Part shown: piece by piece, positions 21,197 through 34,601 of the stretch | How the letters are laid out: every line of letters begins with the position of its first letter | Position numbering within the stretch: the first letter of the stretch is position 1 | Assembly (NCBI GenBank): GCA_965112735.1 | Contig: OZ218950.1 | Span: 2,294,001 to 2,358,000, forward strand | DNA: 64,000 nt | Direction of reading: 5' to 3' | Source of the DNA: Phaeosaccion multiseriatum | Taxonomy: Eukaryota; Ochrophyta, other classes | Notes under the pieces: generated by a model | Databases searched by the model: none | The model's input: only the letters and a program-made list of their open reading frames with translations | What the model was told of the DNA's origin: nothing | Position numbers and translations under genes: made by a program

Positions 21197-23325
21197 ATGT
21201 CTGAGTTCCGGAACTTGGCAAGCATGTGGGAGAATAAGGCAGTGACCACCCCATCCCCTGTGCGCACCGTCAAGTCCACACCTCCTGGGCCCGCAGCATC
21301 GGCAGCAGCACCAGCAGCATCAGAAGCAGGAGCAGATAGCACACCTTCCATACTGAAGGGGAAACGATATGGGACCGAGAACATCGTGAGCTTCACCCCT
21401 CCATCAAGAGGGCATACTTCGCCGGTGAAAGGGGCACACTGTTCGCCTGCTGCGATGACAACTCCTCCTCGTGATGCGTCTCCGGTCGGACAAGTACTTT
21501 CCGCTGAGCAGCCATCGTCAGAGGGCGCAGTCAACACGGGCAGTGCCCCCAAACGGGAGCGCAAGAGGGTAGGCTCGGTAGCCGAGAGAGCGGCGCTTTT
21601 TCAGAAGATGGGGGAGAACGGCAGCACGGGAGGAGGTGCAGGAGGAGGAGGAGGAGGAGGAGGAGGAGGAGTGGAAGGCCACGGCAAGAGCAAGAGCATG
21701 TACTCGGCTGGAATACTTCGGCAAGCAGGAGGGGATGGAGGGGCTGTCAGCTGTAGTAGCAGTGGCGGTGGCAAACCTCGGCGGCCGAGCTTAGACTTGC
21801 TCCGAGCTGGGGGCGCCGCCGGAAAGGTTGCGGGGCTGAAGAGCTTTCTCAGCGATGTGGGCTTCGTACCCGGACAGGAGCCGCCTCCGCGTGTGAGGAG
21901 GGTCATGTTCAGCGATGACGAGGAGGAAGAGGGGGAGGGGGACGAGGAGGAGGAGGGGGAGGAGGCTTCGGAGGAGGTGTACAATAATGAGGAGGAGGAG
22001 GGGGAGAGAGCAGTGCTCAACGCTGAAGAAGGCCAACGAGAAGGGGGCGAGGAGGGTGGTCAAGAAGGCCCTTCCTGTGTGGGAGCTTTTCGGCCTGTTC
22101 TCGCAAACGATACAGGCGCAGCTGGCGACCCTTCGGAGGAGGAGTTTGACTCTCACCCGGAGTTTCTCTCTCTCGGTGATTCTGCTGCTGCCGCTGCTGA
22201 AGCTCGACGAGCTCTGGAGACGGAGAGGGAGGTTGTGGCCGCAAACGTTCAGCACTTCGACACTGCCCCAGCCACTCCGGAGCAGCAGTGCGAGGGCCAC
22301 ACCCCGACTGCCAGGGAACAGGAGGCTGCGATTAAAATCGCTTCCTTGGGCCTTGTGCTCATAGCCAGAGGGGCTGTGCGAAGGAAGCTGGTGGGTGAGG
22401 TGGCGGCGTTTGAGATGGTAATGCACAAGGGCATTCAGGTGATCAAGCATCCGTACGGGGGGAGTCACTACTACGCCAGGCCAAAACCGAAGATGTTGCA
22501 GTTCGTGGTACGCAAGAGTTCAGGAGGAGGCGGGGGGGGCGGATCGGAAGGAGAAGGAGGAGGAGAAGGAGGAGGAGGAGGGGGACGAGGGAAGAGGAGA
22601 CAGAGGGCGGAATCATCGTGCAGCGAGCAGCAGTGTCTTACCTGGGGCCCTGGGAAGAGCTTCGTGCCATTGGACTCCATCCTCGGCATTGCAAAGGGCA
22701 TTGAAACCTCCTCTCTCAAGCGCACGGCAGACCCCTCGGCCAAGGAGAGATGCTTCTCCCTGCTCACTCCGGGTCGAACAGTCGATGTGGAGGTGAGCAA
22801 CCCGTGGTTGTGCTTGCTAGTGGTGCGGGCCTTTCGAATGTATCTGGGTGTGAACTACAGCTCCGTTCAAGCACCCGCCTTCTTCTCCCCGCTCCGTCTG
22901 CGGCCGCCGGGCACCGAGCGGGGTGTGAAGGCCAGTGGTCGCATCGTAAGAAGCAGCACCATTAGTGGGGCTGGAGTCGTGCAGGCTTGCCTGACGGAGA
23001 GCAGTGACGACAGCTACCCTGATGACGGAGGAGGAGAAGGAGCAGACGGGGCAGACGGAGAAGAAGAAGGAGGAGAAGGAGAAGAAGAAGAAGAAGAAGA
23101 AGAATTAAGAGGAGGAGGAGGAGAAGAAGGAGAAGAACAAGGAGGAGGAGGAGAAGAAGAAGAAGGAGAAGGAGAAGAGGTGCAGGTGGAGACGCTCAAG
23201 GGGAGGACCTTTTCTTTTATGCAGTTACCGTCATGGGATACGTACGAACCCCGACTTTGGCGGACGCTCTCCCCAAGGGATACGACAAGTGGGGGTGTTG
23301 GTGCGATAGAGGGCAGCAGCGGAGG

Positions 23326-23368
<43 letters not shown>

Positions 23369-24310
23369 CCCCCGTCGAGGTCCAGGCGGGGAGGTGGGGG
23401 TGGGGGAAGGCTCGGAGCAAGGGTGGGTGCAGAGGCGGGGGCTGGAGGTGGTGGAGCTGGGACTAACAAAGACACCCACAAGCCTGGGGAGTGGGTCATG
23501 TCTTTTTCCTTTCCGGGGAAAGCGGACCTCTACTCGCATATAGTGGGCAAGAGAGGAGGAGGAGGAGGAGGAGGAGGAGGAGGAGGGGGAGGGACGAAGA
23601 GGAGTCGGCGGTGGATGTTTGGAGGGCGAGGAGAGCGCGGGGGGGGTGAGGGTGGTGGTGATAATGGGACGACTGTTGAGGACGACGACATGGACGAGAA
23701 GATTATGACTGATTTGAATGAAAAGCTGCAGAGTCTAAGGAGACTGTGCGCGCTGGACGGGGAGCAGCAGCAGCGGCAGTTGGTGATACAGCGGCAGCAG
23801 CAGCAACAGCAGCAGCAGGAGGAGGAGGCGGGAGGGGCGGGGGGGGGAGGGGGGCGAGCCATAGCAGGTGGTGATTCAGCGACATCAACAGCTGAAGGAG
23901 AAGGGGTCTCGACGCCGCACCGGAGAGCAGCCACGATGGCCATGCGGAATAAGACCTTCTTCCACGGTGGGGGGGTAGAGCAGGGAGGTACGGCCACCAC
24001 CCCCACCGTCACCCCCAACTCGAGTACCTGCGGCAGTAGCAACAACAGCAACAGTAAGAACATCATCATCAACAACAACAACGACAACAACAAAAGCAAT
24101 AACAACAACAACTACAAGGGCAAGAGCAACAACAACCACAAGAGCAAGGGCAGGAGCAGCGCTAGGCCGGCTTCACCGCAGCGCAAGGGATTGGGAGTGT
24201 TGGGGGGGGCTGGTGGGGGCATGGCGGAGGAGGAGAGAGAGAAGAAGAAGATGGAGATGTTGTTCGTGCACAAGGGGACGCGATCGAGCGTCGGAGCAAA
24301 TAGTGACTGA
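21197..24310 (+). CDS. Large low-complexity protein with PH-like domain
   Basis: Single exon, 1037 aa. Family not recognised beyond a likely pleckstrin-homology-like core. Residues ~370-435 contain AAIKIASLGLVLIARGAV and FEMVMHKGIQVIKHPYG, followed by a Gly/Glu insert. Residues ~479-553 read CLTWGPGKSFVPLDSILGI, then RCFSLLTPGRTVDVEV and LLVVRAFRMYL, the strand pattern and final helix of a PH domain. Short motifs FRNLASMWENK (residues 4-14) and VAERAALFQKMGE (~128-140) may be docking peptides. The rest is poly-Glu, poly-Gly, Ser, Gln and Asn/Lys runs from GGA, CAG and AAC repeats. A lipid-binding or scaffold role is only inferred. Confidence 0.7.
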
Positions 24311-25195
<885 letters not shown>

Positions 25196-28100
25196 ATGTC
25201 TTCTAACTCTGCAATGGCAGCAGCCCTTGTGGGTTCTCTCTTGGGAGCGGCTGTTATGAGCCCTGGCGCCCAGGCCTTCTCATCTCCCGCGATGCTCAGA
25301 TCGACTGCCTTCACGGCGTCGACGAGGCAGCAGCAGCAGCAACGGCATAGTAGACAGCAGAGCTCGAGGGGGGCACGAGAGGCGGCAGCAGGAGCGGCAG
25401 GAACGACAATGGCCTTCGACTTTGGCAAAATGTTCTCCGGCATGCTTCGTAAGTTTCTCAAAGTTGCATGTTTTTTTGGCAAGATCGCTCTGCCTTTCCC
25501 TCTTCACTTTTCCATCTTAGCATGCTTACTTGTTTGTTTCTCGGCTTCTTCACTCGCAGAAAGGTATGGGAGGGCTTTCCACCCATACCGAGTGCATGAC
25601 TCTGCCTTGCCTCTCATCTCCCCCATATGGCTCTACATCCCCTCATTCCTCGGGAGGCAGGTTCAGAAGGCTCGCTCTCTCAGCCTCGACTCCATTTCCT
25701 TCTATCGTACCTCTCTTTCCTGTCCCATCTCAATCCTTTGCTGCTCATTCCTCTGTTTGGTTTGTGTGAGTCAAGGCCTGTCGGTTTGGTGCTCTATCCT
25801 GTGCAGCTATTCACGAGCCTGCACTTCTATTCTCTTCCTCCTTCTCCTCCTCCTCCTCCTCCTCCTCCTCCTCCTCCTCCTCCTCTTCCGTTCACTACAG
25901 CCTCTACCTCAGGCACCCAAAAGAAGGCAGGAGAAGCCCCCCCTGCTCGCAAGCTTCCCTTCAGCGGCCCGGGCCCCAAAGTCGGCACCCCCTCCAACCC
26001 AGAGAAGGTGGACTGTGTGGTGGTTGGGTCGGGCATCACCGGCTCTACGCTGGGCTTCTATTTGGACAAAGCAGGCGTGGACTGTGTGGTGATGGAGGCG
26101 AGGCCGGAGGTGGGCGGAAACGTCATCTCCAAGAAGGAGGAGGGCTTTCTGTGGGAGGTGAGTGAGTGGGTGGGTGGTACGAGGAGTAGTAATAGTAAAG
26201 CAGTGGAGAAGAAAGAAAAGAGAAAAAAGGGGGCGTAGACAAAAGAGGGGGAAGGGAAGGAGAAGGAGGGGAGAGGAGGATAGAGGAGGGGGGAGGAGGA
26301 GGGAGAAGAAGGAGGACGAGAAGATTTCCCTTTTCCCACATCTTGCCACCATCCCTCCCCCCCCTCCTTCCTTTCTTCCTTTCTTTCTTTCTTTCTTTCT
26401 TTCTTTCTCTGTGTTTCGCAGGAGGGTCCCAACACCTTCCAGCCCACACCCTATATTATGCGTACCACCGTGGACCTTGGTCTTAAGGAGGACCTCGTCT
26501 TGGCGGACGCTTCCCTACCTCGCCTCGTCTTGTGGGACGACAAACTTTACCCCCTCCCCACAAGCATCAATGACATCCTCTACAACTTTTGGCTGCTGTC
26601 CTGGCCGGGCAAAATCCGGGCTGGCCTGGGAGCCGTGGGCATTGTGCCTTTGCTCTTTGGTCCTCCCACCCCTCCGAATGAGGAGACGGTGAAGGAGTTT
26701 GTGTGTCGCCATTTGGGGGAGGAGGCGTTCGATAAGCTCATTGACCCGTTTGTGAGTGGCGTGTACGCTGGGGATCCGTCCAAGCTTGCGATGAAGAGTG
26801 CGTTAAAGAAGGTGGGGCGGCTGGAGGACTTGGGGGGGCCCGGTTTGATCGACGGAGCCATTCTTAGGCTACAGGAGAGGGCAAGGCAGGAGAAGGAGCT
26901 ACCGGCGCCGCTTCAGGTATGATACCCGACACCTTGTGGAAGAGGAGGATGGGGTGGGAGGGAGGGGAGGGAGAGGGAGGAGGGGGTAAAGGGAGCGAGG
27001 AAGGGAGGGGTGGGTGGAGTGGGAGGGTGGAGTGGGGGGGGGAGAAGGAGAGGGAGGGATGGAGGGAGAGAGAAAGAACGAGGGGGGGGGAGGAGGAGAT
27101 AGACATGGCAAGATACACGGCGGTAAAATAGCAAAGCGTGCTAGGCATTAGGCATTAGGCATATGCCTCCCTCTGTGGGAAAGGGAGATTCAATACGGCC
27201 TCCCTCGGCCTCCCTCGGCCGTGCTGGGAGTGGTGAGCGGTGGTGCAGTGAGGCCTCCCTCTTGGTGCAGTGTTGCCTCCCTCCTGGGCAGTGCTAGGGG
27301 AGGTGTTTGAGGGTGTTGGGTCATCCTGCCCACTCTCTTCTGTCCTGTCCTGTCTCGTACTACCAACCGTTGTACATGACTACGTTCCGATCCTCCTTCT
27401 TGGTTCACGCCTCACTTTGTCCTCTCCTCTGTCGTTGCGCCCCTCGCCCCTCCCGTCCACCCCTCTCTCTCTCCCTCTATGCGGGCTCTATTCGCTACTC
27501 TCTCTCTCTCCCTCTGTGCTGGCTCTATTCGCTACTCTCTCTCTCCCTCTGTGCGGGCTCTATTCGCTACTCTCTCTCTCCCTCTGTGCTGGCTCTATTC
27601 GCTACTCTCTCTCTCCCTCTGTGCTGGCTCTATTCGCTACTCTCTCTCTCTCTCTCGACTATACACTCCATTCTCCCACTCTGCGTGTATCCTGCCCTGT
27701 CCTGTCCGGACTCTGTACTGGCGACGATTGAATGTATAGGCGGAGGAGCTGCCCAAGTACGTTGGAGGGCAGCTCGGCTCCTTTAGGGAAGGCCTGCAGA
27801 TGCTGCCAAGGTGAGACGCATGCAAAGTAGAGGCTCTCTTCTCTGTCTGTCTGCCTGTCGGTCTATGTGTCTGTCTGTCTATCTCTCTGTCTTTCTTGTC
27901 TTTCTCTCTCTGTATCTACCCTGCCTTGTATGTCAGTCTGTTTGTGTCTGTCCGTCTCTTTGTTGGTCATCTGCCTGCGGCCGTCCTGCTTTCCTCTTAT
28001 CTGGTCCTCTTACAACACTCGCCCACGCACGAACACAATCACACACACACACACGCACATACCCGCATGCACACCCACGCACACCCAGAGCGGCAGCGGA

Positions 28101-30144
28101 TGCCCTAGGCGCGAAGAAGTGCCGAACTTCATGGGCCCTTGAGAATGTCGCCAAGGCGCCCGAGGGAGAGGAGGGCTACCTCACCACCTACAACACCCCG
28201 CAGGGAAAGTACACTGTGCAGAGTAAGAAGGTATGTGTCAAGTCTCTCCCTCCCGCACCGACCTGACCTGTGGTGCTTGATTTAACCTTACCCCGCTCTC
28301 TCTTCTCTGCTGACCCAAAATATCGACGCCCCACTCACTCTGACGCGATACTTTGACATTGACCCCCCCTCTGGCCGATATAAATACACCCACTTTTTAT
28401 CGAGTACAAGAACTGAGGCGTATGTGATTATCGTGTACTACTAAGCGTATGCGAATGTCGAGTACTAAGACTCTTACTGACTGACCCCCACTCTGTGACC
28501 CGATTTTGAATGACTGAAATGTTGGCAATGATGAATGAATGAATCATTCAATCAATCAATCAGGTGGTGTGCACTGCCCCCGCCCACCGCATGACCAAGC
28601 TGACTGGTCTTACCGACATCATCCCCGAGGCAGAGAGACTCAAGGTGGGTGGCTGGGGTAGAGTAGGGTAGGGTAGGGTAGGGTAGGGTAGGGTAGGGTA
28701 GGGACAGGAGTAGCGAAGGGTAGGGTCGGGTAGGGTAGAGTAGGGTAGGGTAGGGTAGGGTAGGTTAGGCAGGGTAGGGACAGGAGTAGCGAATGGTACG
28801 GTAGGGTAGGGTCAGGAGTAGCGAAGGGTAGGGTAGAGTAGGGTAGGGTAGGGTAGGGTAAGGTAGGGACAGGAGTAGCGAAGGGTAGGGTAGGGTAGGG
28901 TAGGGTAGGGTAGGGACAGGAGTAGCGAAGGGTAGGGTAGGGTAGGGTAGGGTCAGGAGTAGCGAAGGGTAGGGTAGAGTAGGGTAGGGTAGGGTAGGGT
29001 AAGGTAGGGACAGGAGTAGCGAAGGGTAGGGTAGGGTAGGGTAGGGTAGGGTCAGGAGTAGCGAACGGTAGGGTAGAGTAGGGTAGGGAGACGGGACGGA
29101 GGGCTGGATTGAGTAAGTGAGTGGGGGGATGAGTGAGGGAGTAGGAGAGTGGGTGAGTGAGTGATACGCTGTATACGGTCGTGTGTTGGGTGCTGGTCGT
29201 TCGATCATTGTCTCTCTTGCGCTTCCCAAACGGCTTTCCCTGTGTGGTCGTGTGCATGGACATGAGTGTGGACGTGGGTGTGTGGGTGACCAGGCCCTTT
29301 TGACAGGGTAGTATTGACCTTCATCTCCCCCCCACCCCACACACCTCCTTCTTTACCTCGCTCCCCCCCCCCCCCTCTCCTACAGGATGTGTACTACCCC
29401 CCCGTCGCCTCTGTGACTCTTGCCTACCCCAAGACTGCCTTCAAGGAGCCCCTCTCTGGATTTGGCCATCTCATCCCACGCAAGCAGAAGATCCGAACAC
29501 TGGTGCGTGTGTGTGTGCGTGCGTGTGTGTGCGTGTTTGTGTATGTGTGTGTGCCCGTGTGTGTGCGCGCCTGTGCGTGCGTGTTCCCGGCTGTTTCTTT
29601 TTTGGGGCCCGGTCCGGTTCGGTTCGTTTGGTTCCGCGCTTACCTTCCTACCTACCTACCTACCTCCCCTCTCCCTACCTTATCTTCTTCCCTTCCTTCC
29701 TTCCTTCCTTCCTTCCTACCTACCTACCTACCTACCTACCTGCTTACCTCCTTACCTACCTACCGTCCTACCCCTCTTACTTACCTACACACCTACCTCC
29801 CTCCCTCCACCTACCTACCTACTTACCTGCCTACCTACCTACCTACTTGCTTAGGGCTGCATCTGGAGCAGCGCCCTGTTCCCTGAGCGTGTGCCCGAGG
29901 GCTACGAGATGCTGCTGAGTTACATTGGGGGGGCTCAAGACGTGGGTATCAAGGACCTCAGCGAGGATGAGGTGAGTGGGCATGGGTGGGGAGAGGGGGG
30001 AGGGAGGGAGGGAGGGAGGGAGGGAAGGAGAAGTAGAGATCAATTGGCCGGTCCGTCGGTCTGTCGGTCAGTCAGTCAGTCAGTCAGTCTGTGGATTGAT
30101 CAAGTGAGTAGAGGGCATCGATTGACTCTCCTCCCCCCCCTCCC

Positions 30145-30199
<55 letters not shown>

Positions 30200-30663
30200 T
30201 TCCCCCCACCCCTCTCCACTGCTCCATCCATCCCCTCACTCACCTCACTTCGACTCGACTCGTCTCACAGATCTGCGCCCAGGTGGATGCCGACATTAAG
30301 AGGGTCCTCCTCAAGCCCGACGCACCGGACGCCAAGAAGCTGGGCTGCCGTGTATGGCCCACTGCCATTCCTCAGTACAACAAGGGACACAACGCACTCC
30401 TCGCTGAACTGGCCAAGGGACAGGAGGAGAACGCTCCCGGACTGGTCCTGGCGGGGAACTATGTAACGGGTGTGGCCTTTGGAGACTGTGTGCAGTACGG
30501 CTATGAGATGGCCGAGCGGATAGCGATTGATATGGGCAAGGTGCAGGCGAAGGTGGAGGTGGAGGGTAAGGAGGAAGAGGAGGCAGGTGTGGCAGTAGCA
30601 GCAGGAGCAGGGTCATCGGCGGATGCGGCGCCAAGAGCAGCGGCGGTGGAGGCTGCTGCATGA
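25196..30663 (+). CDS. PPOX: Protoporphyrinogen IX oxidase, plastid (HemY/PPOX type)
   Basis: Nine exons: 25196-25448, 25901-26157, 26422-26916, 27740-27810, 28089-28230, 28564-28644, 29386-29502, 29855-29971, 30271-30663 (641 aa). The enzyme oxidises protoporphyrinogen IX to protoporphyrin IX with oxygen, the last step shared by heme and chlorophyll synthesis. Signal peptide plus AQAFSSP gives a bipartite plastid presequence. The FAD site is [16 protein letters not shown], followed by [87 protein letters not shown] and [13 protein letters not shown], collinear with plant PPOX. The start ATG was chosen because an upstream in-frame GTG adds no targeting feature. The C-terminus has a ~40-residue Glu/Ala extension. 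Confidence 0.93.
27470..27655. repeat. ~36-bp minisatellite in PPOX intron 3
   Basis: About five tandem units containing GGCTCTATTCGCTACTCTCT and alternating GTGCTGG / GTGCGGG variants. It is pyrimidine-rich on the coding strand. Confidence 0.9.
28655..29092. repeat. TAGGG-rich compound array in PPOX intron 6
   Basis: Long runs of the pentamer GGGTA, interrupted about every 30-60 bp by GACAGGAGTAGCGAA, giving a higher-order repeat. The G-rich strand is the coding strand and the array begins ~15 nt after the 5' splice site. It resembles telomeric DNA by eye but has a 5-nt period with single T, and it lies inside a gene. Confidence 0.95.
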
Positions 30664-31390
30664 GTTCTTTTTTTAGTAGCGCGTGCGTGATTGAGTGAGA
30701 GAGTCATCTCGCTAGATAAGGACAACGAGAGAGAGAGAGAGAGAGAGGGTAGGAGAGCAGGCGATCGAAGACCAGGCGATCGAATTGCTATCACCTTGAT
30801 CAGCCCCGAGGAGGAGTTTTACATACGTAATTTTTACCACGTACGTACTAGTAGTATAATTTTGTTAAAAATTTAATTGCACTATGACTCTCCTCGCGTG
30901 CGCACACACCCACACACACCCACACACTACTGAGAGATGAGAGATGGGGTGACCTCCACTTCCTTCATGTTGACTTACGGACATACTGACCTACTGACTC
31001 AGCCCCGCCACTCAGGTGTGTGTGGTCACGTGTGAGGGTTGGCGTCATGGGAGGAAAGATGGCATCCTACGGTTGCACGATTCGGAGACCTTTAGCCCAG
31101 GGATGGATCCGCATGGCGCCTTCCCTCCCCTCCCATCGCTTGTTCGGCAGTGGTGCAGGCAGCTCTGCAGGCAGCTCTCGCCCTTCATCTGCAGAGGCTT
31201 CTGTCCTTGTTAGAGGTGTCTTCATCTGCTCCATCGCTCGCTGGCTGCACCATCCACAGCAAAGAGACGAAGGGCCTTGGGTCTCTGGTCCATCTCTGCA
31301 TCTGGTGCGATCTTGTTGCCATCTGTTGCCATCTGGTGCCGGTGCTCAATCTCCGCCCCTCCGAGACAGCCGCACTCACACACACACACA

Positions 31391-31433
<43 letters not shown>

Positions 31434-32213
31434 CGTTGTCAGCCCTCTTCGTCGATGCATGGCCCCGCGACAAGGGCTGAAGTGAGTATGAAAGAGTAGA
31501 GCAGCCAGTCCCCCGCTCCCTCCTGCTGTTGTATCACCAACTGCTGTTGCTGTTGCTGCTGCTGATGTTGCTGCAGCACGCAAGCCTCGCCAAGCAAGCC
31601 TCCCAAGTAAGCAAGTCTTATCGCTCTCTGCGAATGAGTGGACGGACAGCGCTGAAGAAGTCGACTTATCAATAAGTCAGTAAGCACTGATCTCACTTCT
31701 GCCGCCGTGCACACCTGCTGCGGCCGTGAAGGATCCTTGCAGAACGATCCATGGCAGCCGATACACGCACACACCGTCTGAGGGTGGATGGCAGTGGATG
31801 GGTAGACGACTTTATGGGATGGGTGGCTGGTAGTGGATGGCAGTGGACGGGTGACAGCTGATCTCCGTCGATCGAGGGCATCGATATTGGATCTCGATCT
31901 TGGTCAGCCGCGGTCAAGAAACTGAAACCGAAACTCCAAGCAAGTACTCATCAGAGCAACTGAGAGAGGTTCATGGCAGAGCCCTGCCGAGAGCTTGCGA
32001 GACCAGAGGGGCGAGCGGAAAGAGCCGATCGTCCTGTGCGCTGAGACAAGAGGCCCCTGTTGCGCGACGATAGCAGCCTGCTCCCTGCTTGGTGGTGCGG
32101 AGAGAAGGGGTGAGAAGGGGGGGGGTACCGGGGGGGGGGGTTAAGGCAAACTCGTACGTTGATGCTCCGCGCAGTAGTTACAGCAAAGGGCTGTTCACCC
32201 CTCGCTCCTCCCC
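30664..32213. other. Gene-less region between PPOX and EF-hand gene
   Basis: 1.5 kb between converging 3' ends. Open frames (for example plus 31020-31499 and minus 31774-31439) show no recognised family. Contents: a (CT)n tract at 31394-31430, a CTG-rich tract with the word GTATCACCAACTGCTG near 31531, and GTGGATGGCAGTGGATGG repeats at 31787-31850. Confidence 0.4.
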
Positions 32214-34375
32214 CTACTCCTGCCCCTCCCCCTCCTTCTCCTCCTCCTCCTCCTCCTCCTCCTCCTCCTCCTCCTCCTCCTCCTCCTCCTCCTCCTCCTC
32301 CTCCTCCTCCTCCTCCTCCTCCTCCTCCTCCTCCTCCTCCTCCTCCTCCTCCTCCTCCTTCTTCTTCTCCTCCTCCTCCTCCTCCTCCTCCTCCTCCTCC
32401 TCCTCCTCCTCCTCCTCCTCCTCCTCACCTCCTCCCCCTCCCCCGTTGTACATGGAAGACATTTTGCTCATTGCACTCCTTGTAGTGCTGCGCTGAGTGG
32501 CGGTGGTGGCTTTGGAGTCATTGTAGGCTCTGGAGCGGTACGAGAAGTCAACAAAGTTTAAGAGCTCTTCTTCGCCGAAGGATGTGTCACCGTCTTTAGA
32601 GATACGCTCTGCTATCCGTTGAACCTGTTTGAGGTTGGAGTATGGAGTTGTAGAGGGGAGAGTAAGAGTGTAAGGAGAGTGGAGTGGGGAAGGGGTAGAG
32701 TGAGAGGAAGAGGAAGGAGAGGAAGAGGAAGGAGAGGAGGAGGAAGGAGAGGAGGAGGAAGGGGAGAAAGAGGAAGGAGAGGAAGAGGAAGGAGAGGAAG
32801 CGGAAGTAGAGGAAGGAGAGGAGGAGGGAGGAGAGAAGGAGGAAAGAGAGTAGAGCGGAGAGGATACAGGGCGGGGTGGAAAGTGGCGAGGAAGAATATA
32901 AAGATGCGTGGAGAGTGGAGAGGGTAGAGTGGAGAGTGAAGAGGAAGAGTAAATTGAGCGTAGAGGGTGAAGCGGAAGGAGAGGAAGGAAGGAAGGAAGG
33001 AAGGAAGGAAAGGAGGGAGGACGAGGCATTGAGAGAGAGATGGAGAGATAGGGAAAGAGGAGAGAGAGAGGAGCAGCGAAGGAAACAGAAATGAGAACGT
33101 CAGAACAGAGCTCTTGTTGCCCCGGTGGGGGAGGGGGGGGAATGTGAGGCACAAAGCATGGCAAGCCTGAGCCTGCAGCAGCGGAGCGAAGTGAGGGCGA
33201 GAGAGGCCTTGCCTTTCGCAGACTTTGAGACTGCATCACTGCATACCTACTCTTTAATGGACTTTGAGACTGCATCACTGCATACCTACTCTTTAATGGA
33301 CTTTGAGACTGCATCACTGCATACCTACTCTTTAATGGACTTTGAGACTTGCATCGCTGCATACCTACTCTTTAATGGACTTTGAGACTGCATCACTGCA
33401 TACCTACTCTTTAATGGACTTTGAGACTTGCATCGCTGCATGCCTCCTCTTGAACAGACTTTGAGACTTGCATCGCTGCATACCTACTCTTTAATGGACT
33501 TTGAGACTTGCATCGCTGCATACCTACTCTTTAATGGACTTTGAGACTTGCATCGCGGCATGCCTCCTCTTTAACGGACTTTGAGACTGAATCGCTGCCT
33601 ATTACACAGGCCTTGAGCCTCGTCTTACCGAGTTGATGGGGAGGTCTAAGCCGATGCTATTGAAGAACACGTGCAGCTCCTCGAAGGTGACAGTGGCGCC
33701 CTTGCCGGTCTTTTTGGACATCATGCGGTAGAAATGGCGGGTGCTTCCTCTCCGGTCTCGTTGGAACTGGGTAGACACGATGGAGTATATTAGAGGGAAG
33801 TGAGTAGTCACTGGGTAAGATGGGAGAGGGGCATGGTGGGTGGGTTGGCGGATGGATGGGTGACTGAGAGATGAGGAGAGGAGAGAAGAGGAGAGAATAG
33901 GAGAGGAGAAGGAGAGGAGTGGAGAGGAGATGAGAGGAGATCGGGAGGGGGGGAGGAGAGGCTCTGTTTTCGCTGCTGCGCCACGTACATGTCGATTCTT
34001 GATGAAGCCGGCATTCTCCACAGCCCTCGTAAAGTCCAGGAGGCCCCTCTCGTCGCCCCTCAGCAGAGCACTCTGCACCGGGTGGTAGCCCAGAGTGCTG
34101 CACATCAGAGCGAGCTCCTCTTTGGACAGATACCCGTCTCTGTCGCTGTCATAAAAGTCGAACATGGCCTTCATGAGGTTAATCTCCTTCACCTTAAAGC
34201 CTGTCAAGCGCATCACCTGGGCCAGTTCGTCCCCCAGCTGCGCTGCGGCAGCACTGCCCTTCCCGCTGCCGTCGTCGTGGTCTTCATCTTCGTCTCTTAT
34301 GCTGCCGCTGCTGGCACTCTTGATCATTTTGGCCCTACTATGACTGCCCTGCTGCCCCTTGCGCGCCCCCTCCAT
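32214..34375 (-). CDS. EF-hand protein with poly-glutamate tail
   Basis: Three exons on the minus strand: 34375-33989, 33766-33629, 32624-32214 (311 aa). The first EF-hand is canonical, with loop DSDRDGYLSKEE in residues ~70-81, so it should bind calcium. Two further helix-loop-helix segments are degenerate: KKTGKGATVTFEELHVFF and ERISKDGDTSFGEEELLNF. The C-terminus after SMYNGGGGGG is a ~70-residue Glu tract encoded by a (TCC)n repeat on the plus strand. A GTGAGG donor exists at the Gly/Glu junction, so this tail may be spliced out. The frame is open upstream to 34603, but ATG 34375 avoids overlap with the divergent YidD gene. The exact subfamily is not recognised. Confidence 0.7.
33221..33599. 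repeat. 39-40-bp minisatellite in EF-hand intron 2
   Basis: About nine tandem units containing GACTTTGAGACTGCATCACT and CATACCTACTCTTTAATG. Two sub-types occur (ACTGCATCACTGC and ACTTGCATCGCTGC), suggesting repeated unequal exchange. It ends ~30 bp from the 5' splice site of exon 2. Confidence 0.95.
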
Positions 34376-34601
34376 CGTCCACGCTGCTCTGTGCTCTGGT
34401 TGCCAGAGCTTCCGTACCGCTCTCCGAAGAGCCCCGCTTGCCGCCAACCACGCTGCTTCTGGTTGCAGAGCTTTCCGTCCCGCTCTCCGGAGAGCCCCGT
34501 TTGCCGCCAAACGGGAAACGCCCAAGTGGCAAATGGCGTACCAACAGGCGAACCACCAACAGGCCTGATCGGATCGGGGATTTCCACCCCAAACAGGCGC
34601 C
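34376..34601. promoter_or_regulatory. Short divergent intergenic region with tandem duplication
   Basis: 226 bp between the chosen EF-hand start and the YidD start, so it probably carries both promoters. It contains two imperfect ~60-bp tandem units, each with CCGCTCTCCG-AGAGCCCCG and TTGCCGCCAA (about 34390-34515). Confidence 0.45.

Noticed and set aside
28640-29340. Internal telomere or chromosome-end junction from TAGGG repeats
   Set aside because: The array lies inside an intron with PPOX exons on both sides in frame, has a 5-nt period and regular spacers, so it is an ordinary compound microsatellite.
33221-33599. CRISPR-like array
   Set aside because: Units are contiguous with no unique spacers, and the genome is eukaryotic; it is a minisatellite.
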